A stretch of DNA of 64,000 bases from NCBI RefSeq assembly GCF_900090045.1, contig NC_041775.1, positions 967,501-1,031,500 of the forward strand. Reading direction: 5' to 3'. Source of the stretch: Plasmodium malariae. Taxonomy: Eukaryota > Apicomplexa > Aconoidasida > Haemosporida > Plasmodiidae. This document shows, in pieces, positions 11,077 to 23,700 of the stretch. Position numbers and translations under genes: made by a program. The notes beneath the pieces are model-generated. The model was not told the DNA's origin. It did not search any database and saw nothing but the letters and a program-made list of their open reading frames with translations. Numbering within the stretch: the first letter of the stretch is position 1; each line of letters opens with the position of its first letter.

Positions 11077-14000
11077 TGTTCTTTTCGTTGTAACCTTCTT
11101 CAGAGAAAAGTTTGCTATACAAAAAAACACCTCCTCATCTGGTACATTCGAATGTTTACTAAACAAAGAACGACGTTTGTGCCCCTTCTCACGCAGACTA
11201 TTCATTTTGTTATATAAATCTCTGTACACAAAGTTGATATTGTGTATTGAATTAATGTTGTGTATATAGCTTGTATTGTGTGTAGAACCGTCGATGAGTG
11301 TCGAACTGACGCCATTTTTCAATGGGTCAACTTCTTTGTTATTATCTACCCATACAAGAAACACATTTTTCTTGATTAAACTTACGATAACTCTTTTCAA
11401 TTCAGATTTCGATATATATTTTGGGTAAATACATTCCATTTTTTTAATGTTAAATTTTTCATTAAAGAAGGAGCAAAGTTTCGCTAGCAGTTGCTCCTCC
11501 TGGTTTAAGCTGTCAATTAGAGTCATGCAGTAGGCCGTCTGCAAAGAGAGAAGGCAAAAAAAAAAAAAAAAAATTAAGAGGCAGTCACACATACAAACAT
11601 GCAAATATTCAAATATGAAGATATTCAAATATGAAGATATTCAAATATGAAGATATTCAAATATGAAGATATTCAAACATGCAGATATTCAAACATCCAA
11701 TAATACAACGGAGCAGATAACGAAACAGGCAAATGTGCATATACACGCGCGTGCCTCGAAAAGCGCCGACTAATTGCGCACCGTTAAGAGTTGTCTTACC
11801 AGTCTGGGAATTAACGGAGCCTCATTTAGATCTCTAACTATTTCCATTTCATATTTACACTTTTTTTCATAATTTTTTGATAGCTCATCTTTCCCATCAC
11901 TATTTGTACGTGTTAAGAAATTACCATTTTCTTCATCCTCCTCTTCCCCTTCTTCTTCCTTTTTACACTGGAAATTCATTATTTCATTTTGCTCTGTAAT
12001 TATGCGTTTGATATTATCATTCATATAGGTATACGAGGAACAGTTATCTGGAGCGTTAGTACGTTCGTGAATACTACTACAGTTAGAACTATCGTTAAGG
12101 GTGTTCCGTTCCCAGAAGTCAGTACGCACATTTGCACTTTTAATTTTCATTTCATCAGATGTATATGTTGTTGGTGCAAATTTTTCCTTTTTGAAAAAAT
12201 GTATTTCTTCTTTAAGTCCATCGAATTTAAAGGAGGAATCATTTTCTTTCTCTTTCTTAGTGTTTTGTTCTAGTTCTTCTAAGTCATTCACGTATTTGAA
12301 TAGTTTCATGTAATTATTTTTAAGTAAATAATACAAGGTATATTGTACAAATTTAGGAATACCAAAGCAGGTATTGTGTAAATAATCGATTAATTGGCTA
12401 TCTATTTCATTTTTATTAACACGCAAGCATAAGCTGACAAAGTCATATAAATGTTCTTTGTTAAATTTTTCTAATTCTATATGTCCATTACACTCTTCTG
12501 CATATCTTTTTATTTTGTTACGTTCTTTTACATGACTATTGTTCTTCATTCCATTTACAAACATAAATATTAAAGGCTTATGGTTAGAGTTAAGAAATGG
12601 ATTACATAGAGAGGATTTCTTAGGTTTAAGGGAGAGTAGTTGTTCATCATTTGATGTGCTTTGTTTGACATTATTGCGTATACAATTTGTGTTATTCTCT
12701 TCTTCTTTCATTTTTTGCTGAGCAACGTATAATAAAATATTATCATTTATATTTGGATACAACGTTTTAAAAAACATTTTGGGGACGTTACGTTTATTAG
12801 TAGTAGCTTTTTCTTCTCTGAACATTTGAATAATATTTTGACTATTTTCTTTTTCTGACTTGTTCATAATATTTTTTTTTTGGAAAAAACACCCATCATT
12901 GGAGTGTTCCAAGTGTGTATTAATCTCATTGATAGGTGAGGACTCGTTATTTATATTCACTTTGTGATAACTTAGTTCCTCCGTTTGGGTAAAATGCGGC
13001 ATGTGGTTAATTTCAATTCTGCTTTTTTCGCATCTTTCCGTTCTGTCATTAGTTGAGATTACAGTATTTTTAGTTCTCTCACTTGTGCATGTTTTTGACT
13101 TGAAGGTCTGATCATAATAATTATCCACTTGTCTTTTTAAGGAATTATCATTTAGTTGGACATACCCTGTATTTATTTTGATGTTTCCCTTGGGATGGTC
13201 TGTACCTTGATCAATGTGATAGTCCTTTTTATCATGAGCACTGTCTTGACGGCTTTCACATAAGGAATCCCCCTCTTTGTTAGCAATAACTCCAGTGTTA
13301 GTATTACTCCCCTTGTTAGCTGCTATCTCCTCGTTAGCTTTTACCTCCAAGCTGGACGCACCCCCCTTGCAGAAGGAACATCTTCTGCAATGACTCCTCC
13401 TCCATTCCTTTACATTTTTTTGTAAATTTTTTAAAATTTCTCTTCTCTTATACATGGCTAACTTTGAAATGCTCTTGCAAATTTTCCATGTGCTTTCCTC
13501 AACATTTACATTTAAAGAAGTTCCTGCTCGATAGTTAAAAATAATGAATGTTTGTTCATATAATGTGAAATAATAAATCATAGAGCTTATAATGCGCACT
13601 CTATTATCCTTCATATTTGTTTTAAAATTTGTATGCACATAGTCATATATTACATTATTGTAATTATCTTGTTCCGAAGTGTCAGTTGCACTACTTGCGC
13701 TTTCTTTAGTTGGTTTGTTACTGTAAGGATTTCCCCTCCTTTCAGTGCAGTGAAAGGCATTGTTTAAGTGATTTTGTTTTTCTTCCATCTTCAAATTTTG
13801 TCCTAAATGTTCTTTACTCGGTTGTTCCCCCCACCTAGGTTTGTCCTTACTGTGGTACTTTGTTCTGTTGGTCAGTTTGTCGTCCTCTCGGTTGTCCATT
13901 TTGTTATTCACTTTGTTATCCTCTTTGTCATTCACTTTGTTATTCTCTTTGTCATTCACTTTGTTATTCTCTTTGTCATTCACTTTGTTATTCATTTTGT

Positions 14001-17000
14001 CATTAAATTTGGCACTCACTCTGTTATCCATCTTGTCATCCACTTCATCCTCTACTCTAATTCCTGTGTTTTCCCCCATTTTATCTTTCCTACTACTCAC
14101 TTTTTTCCGCTTTTCTTTTCCCCTCTCTGTTTTCCCCTTCGAGTTACTAAAGAGGTATTCTATGATGGTCAGAATTTTTTTGCACAGGCGACTATTTTTT
14201 TTATTTCTGCTCTTGGATTCATCGTTACATGAGGAGTTAGCATTTTTCCGTTTCTGCTTTCTGCTTTTTTGCACTCGGGGAAGAGCAGATAACCCCTCGG
14301 TCACTTCGCCCGTCAAATCGTCTGTATCTTCTCCTGTGATTACACCTTCCTCTTCTGATTCTCCCTCTTCATCAGTTGGATCTCCTGTACCCACATCAGT
14401 TTCCTTATCCGCGTGTGGGAGCAAATTCGCTTTGGAATGTTTTCTAGTAGTAGTAATGCCCATATGTAGTCCCCTCTTGCTAACCTTTGTTTGAGGAATA
14501 ACCAAATCGTCTACAATATTTAACATACATTTGAAAAACCAATGATGAGACGGATGTGTTATCTCTCTAAGAATATTATAATTATCACCAGAGTTTATTA
14601 AAATATTTGTTTTTCTCATACTGCACAATTTCCAAGTGCTCAAGATATCATTACATAAAATTTTCCATGGCAATAACGGATTAGTTATATTTATATATAG
14701 CGCACTTGGCATATTACTAATACTAAATAATTTATAGTTGTTTAAATTCTTTGTTATTAATTTTATTAATTCAAATATTCCTAGATTTTCATTTCCCTCT
14801 AGATATAAAACCCCACCGATGTGATAAATTTCGTTCAGATTAAAATAATGAGGGTCATAATACTCATGTAGGTATAAAGGACCACTATGATCCTTATAAT
14901 CTGTACATAAATGATTTTTTATCTTGCTGTAAGGAGATAATCCATATATAATATTATGTTTGATATCACCACTGAACCATGTATCTTGGGCACCTTCTTT
15001 TATAAAAAGCCCAAGTTTTTCATTTTCCCTTACGTGCAGTGGGCTTCCCTCCCTTTGACTTTCCGTCAAGTAGTAGTGGCAGTCTTTCAAGCTCAGCAGC
15101 TGCCTTATCCTATCTTTAAATTTCATTTTGTAATAAACTAGCAAATAATTCTTGTTGAGAAAGGAAAAGTCTGTCACTTCATGGTAGTCCCTCCCGCTGC
15201 AATGCCGTCTTCCATCGGTCCATACGTTGTTAGTGTGCGCACGTCCATTACTACCACTCCCATTATCACTACGTCCATTACTACCACCCGAATTTTCACC
15301 ATGCTCACTGGTACCACGCTCATTACCACTATTCCCATTTGCACCACTCAGAATTGCGGTGCCAGTGTGGAAATGGCTTGACCTGGAGGAGTCCAAGCCC
15401 GTGGGTTCCGGATTACCACCATGATTGTAGTTCTCACTCTCCGCTAGTAGCTCCTTATCTGTAAAATAATTTTCCTGCTCCGAGTTATTGTAAACAGAGT
15501 TGATAGCGTCTTTGTTAATAGTCCCTATTGGTGAGTAAATTTTAATTAGTTTATTTTTCCCTTTAACTTTTATAGAAATAAGTTTTTGAAAAGATATAAA
15601 ATGTTTACAACTATTGAATGTATTTTCATCTACATATATTTCTTTATTCCCAGCTTTACAGCATAGTCTAGCAGCAATATTGACAGCGTCTCCTAGAGCT
15701 GTATACTCTTTTCTTATTTTATTTCCTACTATACCGCACCAAATTCTTCCCGTCGATATGCCTATGCTTCCATTTAATTTCAACGACTTTAAAGCGTCTA
15801 TTAATCGAAAACAAGTTAATAATGCTCTAACAGAATCATCACAATGATATAAAGGAGGTAAACCAAACATTATCAATATTAAGATCCCTTTGTCATCAAA
15901 AATAAATTTGTTAATAGTACCCTCCATTGTGAACACAGCCTTCTGAGTTAATTTCATTATACTATGAGCAGAATATACGCCTATCATAGTAGATGTGTCA
16001 ATATCTTTTACAGATACAAATATTATCGTTACTTTTCTTATTTCGTTGAAAAAGATATTACATCCAACAGATAATTTTCTATACACTATGTCAGGTATAA
16101 AACTTTTTAGCAAAAAATAAAAGTTTTCGTACATGATACTGTTGTCCCCACCTTTTCTTTTCTTTTCTCCACTTTTCGCATTTGTTCCACTTTTCGCATT
16201 TGTTCCATTTTTCGCATTTGTTCCATTTTTCGCATTTGTTCCATTTTTCGCATTTGTTCCATTTTTATTACTTTGTGCATTTTTTTCTTCTACATCTACT
16301 CCGGCTGCTTTCCCACCTTCTTCTTCCTCTTCCTCCCTTTGTTCTTCCTCTTCTTTCTCCTCCTCCTCCTGTTCATATTCCCTTTTCAATATTTTCATAT
16401 TTATTTCCTCGTTCATTTTTATAAACAGATAAAACTTCTTTTTACACGTCTCTTTAACTACTACTTTATCCTTTACATTTTTATAAAAGGAATGGGCTAA
16501 AACGCTTTCCCCATTTTTTGCTAAGGCCTCCCCAACTCCTATCTCTTCCAGTGGTTTCCCTGACAATAAATAGTCTCTTTTATTTAAAATATTTCCTATT
16601 TGTAGGAAGCTAACTTTTCCATATGTTATAGCTATGTGTACTTTTAAATATTTGTTTTCTATTGGAGTAGGGAATTTATTCAACAACTTATGGATGTCTA
16701 TGCAACATCCTAGAGCTAACAGGCATATCTTTCTCACCTCCTCTATATTCTTTCCTTTTCTTCCCCCCTTCTTTTTGTCATTCTCGTTGTCCGATGGGTA
16801 GTAATCCGAGCTATCGTTGCGTGTGCGGCCCACGTCGGAGTCTGCACTAGCTTCTGCACTAGCTTCTGCACTGGCTTCTTCATTGGTTTCTGCATCCACG
16901 TTTACTTTTACTCCTGATTTTACTTCTTCCTTTTTACTCTTTTTATTCATCCTTTTCTGGGTTTTGTTGAGTGGCCATATAACCATCACAGCATCTCCAC

Positions 17001-17941
17001 TGAACTTTATGATATCCCCACCCCAACAGTCGATAATTTTAATCAAAATATTAAAAAATTTGTTTAAGCAATTTCCTAGTAACTCTGTTCCATTCATTCG
17101 TTTGTCCAGTTCCTCGGCTAAATTGGAAAAACCGCTTGCATCGCAGAAAAACTAAAAAAATTGAAAGCCACGAGGGGCATTTATGGTCGCGCTCGTTGGG
17201 CAAGTGCATGTAAATATATGCTTGTGCATATGTGGGTATAGACACATACATGTAAATACATGCTTATGCACGTGCGTGTATATATGCATATATGTAAATA
17301 TATGTTTGTGTACATGTATGTATATGCATGCGTGCTTATAACCGCACGCGTAACCGGTGTGTGGAGCATTACCACAACTGCATTCAACTTCTGAATGATG
17401 AGGTTGGTGAAAAACTTATTCGGATCATCACATTCGCTATACACTTTTAACAAAATCTTTGGAAAGAATGACTTGAACATTAATATATTTTCATTTTCTT
17501 TTAAAACATTCTTATATTCCCTTTTATCCTTTTCTTTTATCCTTTTCTTGTTTAACTCATTTTCTATAATCCGCTCGCACTTTATGCTGAACCATCGCCA
17601 ATCGGATATATATTCATTCTGAATGGGATATGAAAGGGGGGAGAGAAAAAAAAAAAAAAAAAAAAAAAAAATGAGAGACACATTGAAACAAAAATTTATA
17701 GCGTCCTGATTTTTTCTTAATTAGTCCGCTTTGCAAATATGCACACAGTATACGTACGAGTGAGAAATGTGCTGTGTAATCATATATTTTTTTTTTATAT
17801 ATATTCCTCTCTATCCTCCATTCTCTGAAAAATGCTCTTTTTTCCTACCGAGTAGTCTTTGCTTAGCTTATTTGATTTCTCGAATCCCAAATTCTTGTCA
17901 TCATGGTTCTTCAAGTAGTTGCTAAAGATGTTCTTAATCAT
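10751..17941 (-). CDS. ACbeta: Adenylyl cyclase beta (class III, soluble-type)
   Basis: Makes cAMP from ATP; in Plasmodium this cyclase feeds protein kinase A in schizonts. I assemble five exons, all joined in phase 0: 17849-17941, 17373-17618, 11800-17151, 11095-11538 and 10751-10825, total about 2069 aa. The first cyclase domain spans the exon 2/3 junction: FFCDASGF carries the first metal Asp (D117) and GGDIIKFSGDAVMV the second (D166), with K162 where soluble cyclases have their adenine-contact Lys. The second domain, about residues 483-660, contains GISTGRIWCGIVGNKIRKEY and TALGDAVNIAARL, close to animal soluble cyclase C2. No membrane span is evident, unlike Plasmodium ACalpha. Between and after the domains lie charged inserts, including NGTNAK repeats and KVNDKENN repeats. 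Around residues 893-912 GGVLYLEGNENLGIFELIKL resembles the P-loop region of soluble cyclases without the GKS/T. The last exon encodes 24 residues (VLNDLLENEEKQYIRKIYKK then YIED). Start ATG at 17941 is the only good one upstream of exon 2. Confidence 0.93.
11585..11700. repeat. 16-bp array in adenylyl cyclase beta intron
   Basis: Units of tatgaagatattcaaa repeat about five times with some decay to catgcagatattcaaa. It lies in the third intron (11539-11799). Confidence 0.85.
13885..14040 (-). repeat. Coding repeat, Asn/Lys/Asp-rich linker of adenylyl cyclase beta
   Basis: Short in-frame units read as NKVNDKENNKVNDKE on the minus strand. They lie in a hydrophilic insert between the post-C2 region and the C-terminal part and keep the reading frame. 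Confidence 0.85.
16175..16275 (-). repeat. Coding repeat (NGTNAK)n between the two cyclase domains
   Basis: An 18-bp unit encodes NGTNAK, drifting to SGTNAK, five to six times in the linker that follows the first catalytic domain, next to a Glu-rich stretch. Confidence 0.9.
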
Positions 17942-18769
17942 TTTTTATTAATTTACAATTGTTTTTAGGAGTTTCACATTTTGAAAAGGACAACAGAAAA
18001 ATATGGTCCTTTTTAAGGTGAAATAGTCGCTCTTGGGGAGGAACAAAAAAAGGAGTATTGTAATAGCACATACACACATGCATACAGGTATCTACCTATT
18101 TACGTATATGTGTATGGGGGTACATATATATATATATATATGTACACATGTATGTACGCATTTACGTATATACGTGTATACGTTCGTGTGCTGAGCTGTG
18201 CGCGTGTACGCAAAAATTTTTACACTAAATGGATGCTTTATGTCGTGTAGAACTATTTAGGTAAAAAAAAAAAAAAAAAAAAAAAAAGAAAAAAAAGAAC
18301 ACGCTTAGTAAGAGATAAACACAAAGGAAAGGAGGTATCAACGTAAGATAAACAGAGGAGAGCGTAATCCATGGTGCGAATTACGCACTCGCTTTGAATG
18401 GAAAACTGGAAACCGCTAATCTGTGCTTATCACTGCTTAAAATTTGATGCGGCAAAAAAATGTATAAACACTTGTACACATGTGCAAGGTGCATAAATAA
18501 TGAAAAAGGTCATCTTCTACAAAAGGAACACAAGTCCTCTACTGCTTACACATGAATGAATTTTCAAAATGTAAAAATGAAAACTTGGAGTAATTTGAAA
18601 GGTAGTTGCTTTTTTTTTTTTTTTTTTTCCTCTTTCTCTTATTACTTTTGTGTTATTTGAAAATAATTTTAAAGAACTATCTATAGAGTTTGAAATTTTC
18701 TATCATCCTTGAGAGGAAAACATAGTGTAAAGATGATGAAGCGAAAAGGAAGAGATAAAGATGATGGAA

Positions 18770-18807
<38 letters not shown>

Positions 18808-19238
18808 CTACTCTTTTTTTCTGCAGTAGTTTCAGTGCGCATAGTTTAAAAGCACCTTCATTAAAAATGTTCAATTTGGTTATGTGCAGAAATGCCGATA
18901 TACCTGCGCACACACATATTTAAATACACACATCTGTGCACTTTTTGCAGCATATATACACCTACACATACGTGTAATCATATTTCCACAACATAATACG
19001 AACGCTCGTCAGAAAAAAAAGCAAAGATTGAATATGCAAATGATACTTGGAAACAAACATTTCCGTAGAATTATTCTATGTACATGCGTAAATAAATATA
19101 TATATATATATATATATACGAACATATATGCATACATTTTTTTTTTTTTTTTATAAGTACACATTAAGTTGCCTGTACAATTACAGGAATATTCACGTGC
19201 CCATATGACTTTTGAACATGTATAATTTTAAAAAAATA

Positions 19239-19400
19239 AAAAAATAAATTCGAAAAAATGAAAAAATAAATTCGAAAAAATGAAAAAATTAAATACGAGA
19301 AAATGAAAAAATAAATACGAACAAATGAAAAAATTAAATAAGAGAAAATAAAAAAATTAAATACGAAAAAAATATAAAAATTATATACGAGAAAATGAAA
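19239..19400. repeat. A-rich array of about 21 bp
   Basis: Imperfect units around gaaaaaatgaaaaaataaat recur with small insertions. It is read as a Phe/Tyr/Ile-rich frame on the minus strand, with no coding support. Confidence 0.75.
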
Positions 19401-19499
19401 AAATAAAAAAAAAAGAAGAAAAAATAAGAAGAAAAAATAAGAAGCTAAAAAAGAAGCAGCATATGGCAACACATAGCATTAAGTTGTAATGGAATGCAA

Positions 19500-19770
19500 A
19501 AGGTTGCAGTTGGTTGCAATAGGTTGTCTTATGTTCCTATAGGAAGCTATGTATTGTTATAGGAAGCTATGTATTGTTATAGGAAGCTATGTATTGTTAT
19601 AGGAAGCTATGTATTGTTATAGGCTGCCATGTGTTAACATATGCCACCATATGTTAGCATATACCTCCATATGTTAGCATATACCTCCATATGTTAGCAT
19701 ATACCTCCATATGTTAGCATATACCTCCATATGTTAGCATATACCGCCATGTGTTTACATAGATCGCCTT
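19500..19770. repeat. 20-bp tandem array with two homogenised sub-families
   Basis: Sub-family 1 (about 19545-19625) repeats aggaagctatgtattgttat; sub-family 2 (about 19627-19755) repeats ccatatgttagcatatacct. Flanking sequence on both sides shows a decayed 20-bp rhythm. Each sub-family 2 unit contains a perfect inverted repeat, ATATG-TTAG-CATAT. Confidence 0.9.
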
Positions 19771-20309
19771 TTATTGCTATACATTTGCCAATGATTGCCA
19801 TAATTTCAACGCTTACATAGGAATATAACTGCAGGTAAAACTGAGGCACTGCCAAAAGGTTTTAGCTCATCCAAGTTAAAAAAATATAACATGTTAGTAG
19901 GAGTTACAAAAAATAATAAAAAAATAAATAAATAAATAAAAATAATAATATAACAGACTGATGAAAAGAAGAGGCGGAAATGAAAAAAAAAAAAAAAGAA
20001 AAATTGCAGAAGGGGTGAGAAAACACTAATATAATGCGGCAAAATGGAAAAGCAGCTTGAAACAAAAAATAAATGAAAAGGGAAAAAGTAAATGTTCAAA
20101 ATTTTTGAAGTGTAACATTGAGCGTGCATAACGAATAGTGCAAAATTATACGGGGCAAACTTAAAAATGTAAAGAAAATAAAGCGAAATGTAACTTGGTA
20201 CATCAAAGCACACCGTATGTACCAGCATAAACGAAACATACCACGAAGCGACAAGGCAACGAAACAGCGAAGCGCCATAATGCAAAACAAATAAAATAAA
20301 AAAAAAAAA

Positions 20310-20472
20310 AATAAAAATAAATAAATATATATATAAATAAATAAATAAATAAATAAATATATAAATAAATAAATAAATATATAAATAAATATATAAATAA
20401 ATATATAAATAAATATATAAATAAATAAATATATAAATAAATATATAAATAAATATATAAATAAATAAATAC
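20310..20472. repeat. AAAT/TATA tetranucleotide block
   Basis: Runs of aaat interspersed with tatataaa units. It is open in several frames as Tyr/Ile/Leu/Phe repeats; not coding. Confidence 0.9.
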
Positions 20473-20785
20473 CGTGACATACATTCAGCGCGAGAAAAGG
20501 AAAAAAAAAGGAAGAGAAACTTTGGGTAGTTTTACAAAAAAGAGGAAAAAACTATTAAAGCGTGGAGGTGTTTGAAGGCATAAAAATGATAAAGCATAAA
20601 AGTGCAAAAGCTTGAAAACATAACAGTGCAACATATCAGTAGCTTTGCTCAAAAGCGTGGAATGTAAAATTTGAATGAACGAATTATATGGGTAGGAAGT
20701 GGTGCTTCTGAGGAGGTATTGAAGGCGTGCCAGCGGAAAATATACTAATGATAGGCTTCTAACGGTAGGCTCCTTTGCTCAAACG

Positions 20786-23700
20786 ATGTACGCGTCCGGG
20801 CTATGTGCGTTTAGAAAATTTAAGGTGTACGCAAACATGGACAGTGTGTTCATTGTGGGAATTAAGAAGAAGGAAGAAACGTATGAGATAACGGAAATTG
20901 AAAAAGCAAAGGAGGTGTTAATAAAACTGAGTGTTACATTATATTCAAAAGGAGCATGCCGTACTTTTATAAAAAATCGTAGATTGGAATATTTATGCAA
21001 ATGTGAAGGTATCCTAGGATGTATACGATTTTTGAATTACCCCTACTTGTATGTATTAACAAAAAAGGAAAAAATAGGATGCCTATTTAATGAGCATACC
21101 ATATATTCAGTAAAGAATGTGTTGTTGGTACCATTTAGGGAAGATATATTTGAAAACTTCAATGAAGAGAATGATTTGATACAATTATTTTATAATAACA
21201 TAAATCATAAATATATGTACTTTTCCTATACGTACAATTTGGCACATAGTGTACAGGATAATTATTTTATACAAAAAGAATTTCTGAAAGGAAATACAAT
21301 ATATAATAGATTTTATAAGAATAATTATATATGGAATTATTATCATTGTAAAAAATTTATTAAGAGTAATGTATTTATATGTTTGTTTGTAGTGAATGGT
21401 TATTTCGTGCAATCAAAATTTTCATGTTCAGGTAAAATTGTTAATGTAACATTTGTAGCTAGAAGAAGTAATAAATATGCAGGTACTAGATATAGAAAGA
21501 GGGGTGTGAATTCGAAGGGATATTCAGCAAATGAAGTAGAATCTGAAATTATTCTGTTTGAAAAGAATAATCTGAATGCTATTTTATCTTATGTACAATT
21601 AAGAGGGTCAGTACCTATTATTTGGAATCAATCTATAAATTATACATTATTAAAAAAACCCAAAATAAAATGCACAAAGAATGATATAAACTTTACTTGT
21701 AGTAAGAACCATTTCCAATTATTATTTCGTAAATATGGTTATCCAGTTACTGTCGTAAATTTGTTAAGTAAGAAAAAACATAGTGATGAAGATAATTTGT
21801 CCAAAGAATATAAAGATTGTATTGACACATTAAATAGAGCACTACCTAAAGAAATTCAAATTGTCTATAAACATTTAGATTTAAGAAAAGCATATAAAAT
21901 AGGTACTAAATATACACAGTATAATTTAAAACTATTATTTAATTTTTCCATAAAAAATATAGGCTTTTTTTATATACATAATTCCAAGCTTGTTTTAATG
22001 CAACGAGGAATACTTCGATTCAATTGTGTTGATTGTTTAGATAGAACAAATGCTGCTCAACTTTTTTTAAATATTTACACATTTATAAAATTTATGAAAA
22101 TAATTAAATTACTAAAAAAAAACAATATCAATATAAATGATATATCTCATCTATCCCAATTGTATGAACAATTGGGGGATGCTATTGCCAAACAATATGC
22201 TGGATCCACTGCTCATAAGAAATATACACCAGGACAGCATATCAATTTTTTTATTCAGTCAAAGGAATTGTTTACATCTATTAAGAGATATTATATAAGC
22301 TCATTTAACGATTTGGAAAAACAAAAATGTATTAATTTGTACCTAGGTGTAATTGATTCCAAATTGGAGCATATTAAAAATTCAAACGAACTGGACACCT
22401 TTGTGCATAATGTGTATTTCAAGGATAGAGGGTGCAACCCCTTCTGGTGGGTTATACCCCTGGAGCATTTCTACTATAAGGTAGAATCGCTGTTCGAATT
22501 GAAGAGGAAAAGTGGATGGGCAGACGCTAACGATAGAAAATGTGTTAGCAATAAAGAGAGGAAAACCACTCTTCATCGCCAGAAAAATATGCACAACTTA
22601 CCCAAAGGGACGATTACAAGAAAATGGGGTTCTTCTTTTAATTTTTTTAGGAAGAAGAAAAAAAGAAACAACAAAATGAACGAAATAAAAAATGGAATGG
22701 GTGCAGATTGCGAGGGTAGGACACGTCAGCAGTGTGGGGGGTATACCCTCATATCCAACCGTTTAGATGAATTTTCGGCAAACGAAAAAACAGGGGTTCA
22801 AAAAAGAAAAAAAAAAAAAAGTAGTGGTAGAAGTGGAAGTAGCAGTGATCATAATAGGGGCAGAAATGACAAATGTACTTATAATGGCAGCGGTAATAAG
22901 AAGAATGGTCTCCTTTCGCCAAAGGGGTGGTCTAGGCTATGTGCACCGAAAAAAGAGAAAAAAGATATGATTAAGGACATGTACAAGAATTTTAAATTCT
23001 ACCGTTGCTTTAGTAACACAAATATATTTAGACATCTTTACAATGTGAACAATATGCATGACGATTTTATTTTAACCAATTTCAACATATCGGAAAGAAA
23101 AGAATTTAATAATATGAACTCTAATGGTGAACATGCATTTTTTTTTTGTGAAACAATAGAAAGAGAAGTGGAGGAGAGGAAAAAAAAACAAGTTAGTTGT
23201 GGGACTTTCTCCTTTTTGCACATGTTTACACATTTTGCTCATATATACAAATATTACAATGTATACAAAAGAAATTTTCATTTTTTTTTTAAAAATAAAA
23301 ATATATTTCGATATAAAATATGGCGTTTGATTGCTTGTTATAATTATTTGAATTATTTAAAAATCTATTTTAATTTTTTTTTCCTTTTCTACTATTGTTT
23401 CTGTGTCAAGTACAACGTAAAATTGGTGTATATGCACCATTTGAACACATTAGCGGAGCAGAAGGGGAATAATGTGCGTAATGTGAATAATATGAATAGT
23501 AAGCATAATGCTTATAGTAGGAATAGTGTAAGTAATACGAAGGAACAGGAAGATGCACTGCGATGTTCCACTACGCATGCAGTACTTAACGTGAACACGT
23601 TTGAGAAAGAGGTGCAGCACGTCATTGAAAATTTTAAGAAATACAAAAACGTTTCATTTGTACTAGATTCCTATTTAAACTATTACAATGTTAATAAGGT

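Larger units (their letters stand above)
17942..20785. other. Divergent intergenic region between adenylyl cyclase beta and Fig4-like gene
   Basis: Both genes start outward from here, so it should hold both promoters. Contents: a TATATG microsatellite at about 18118-18145, poly(A) runs near 18260-18296 and 18769-18805, an A-rich 21-bp array at 19239-19400, a 20-bp array at 19500-19770 and an AAAT/TATA block at 20310-20472. No gene is recognised; the open frames seen are repeat-driven. Confidence 0.65.

Noticed and set aside
13807..14494. Plus-strand Val/Phe/Leu-rich frames of 141 and 217 residues
   Set aside because: They are antisense shadows of Asn/Lys/Asp repeats in adenylyl cyclase beta.
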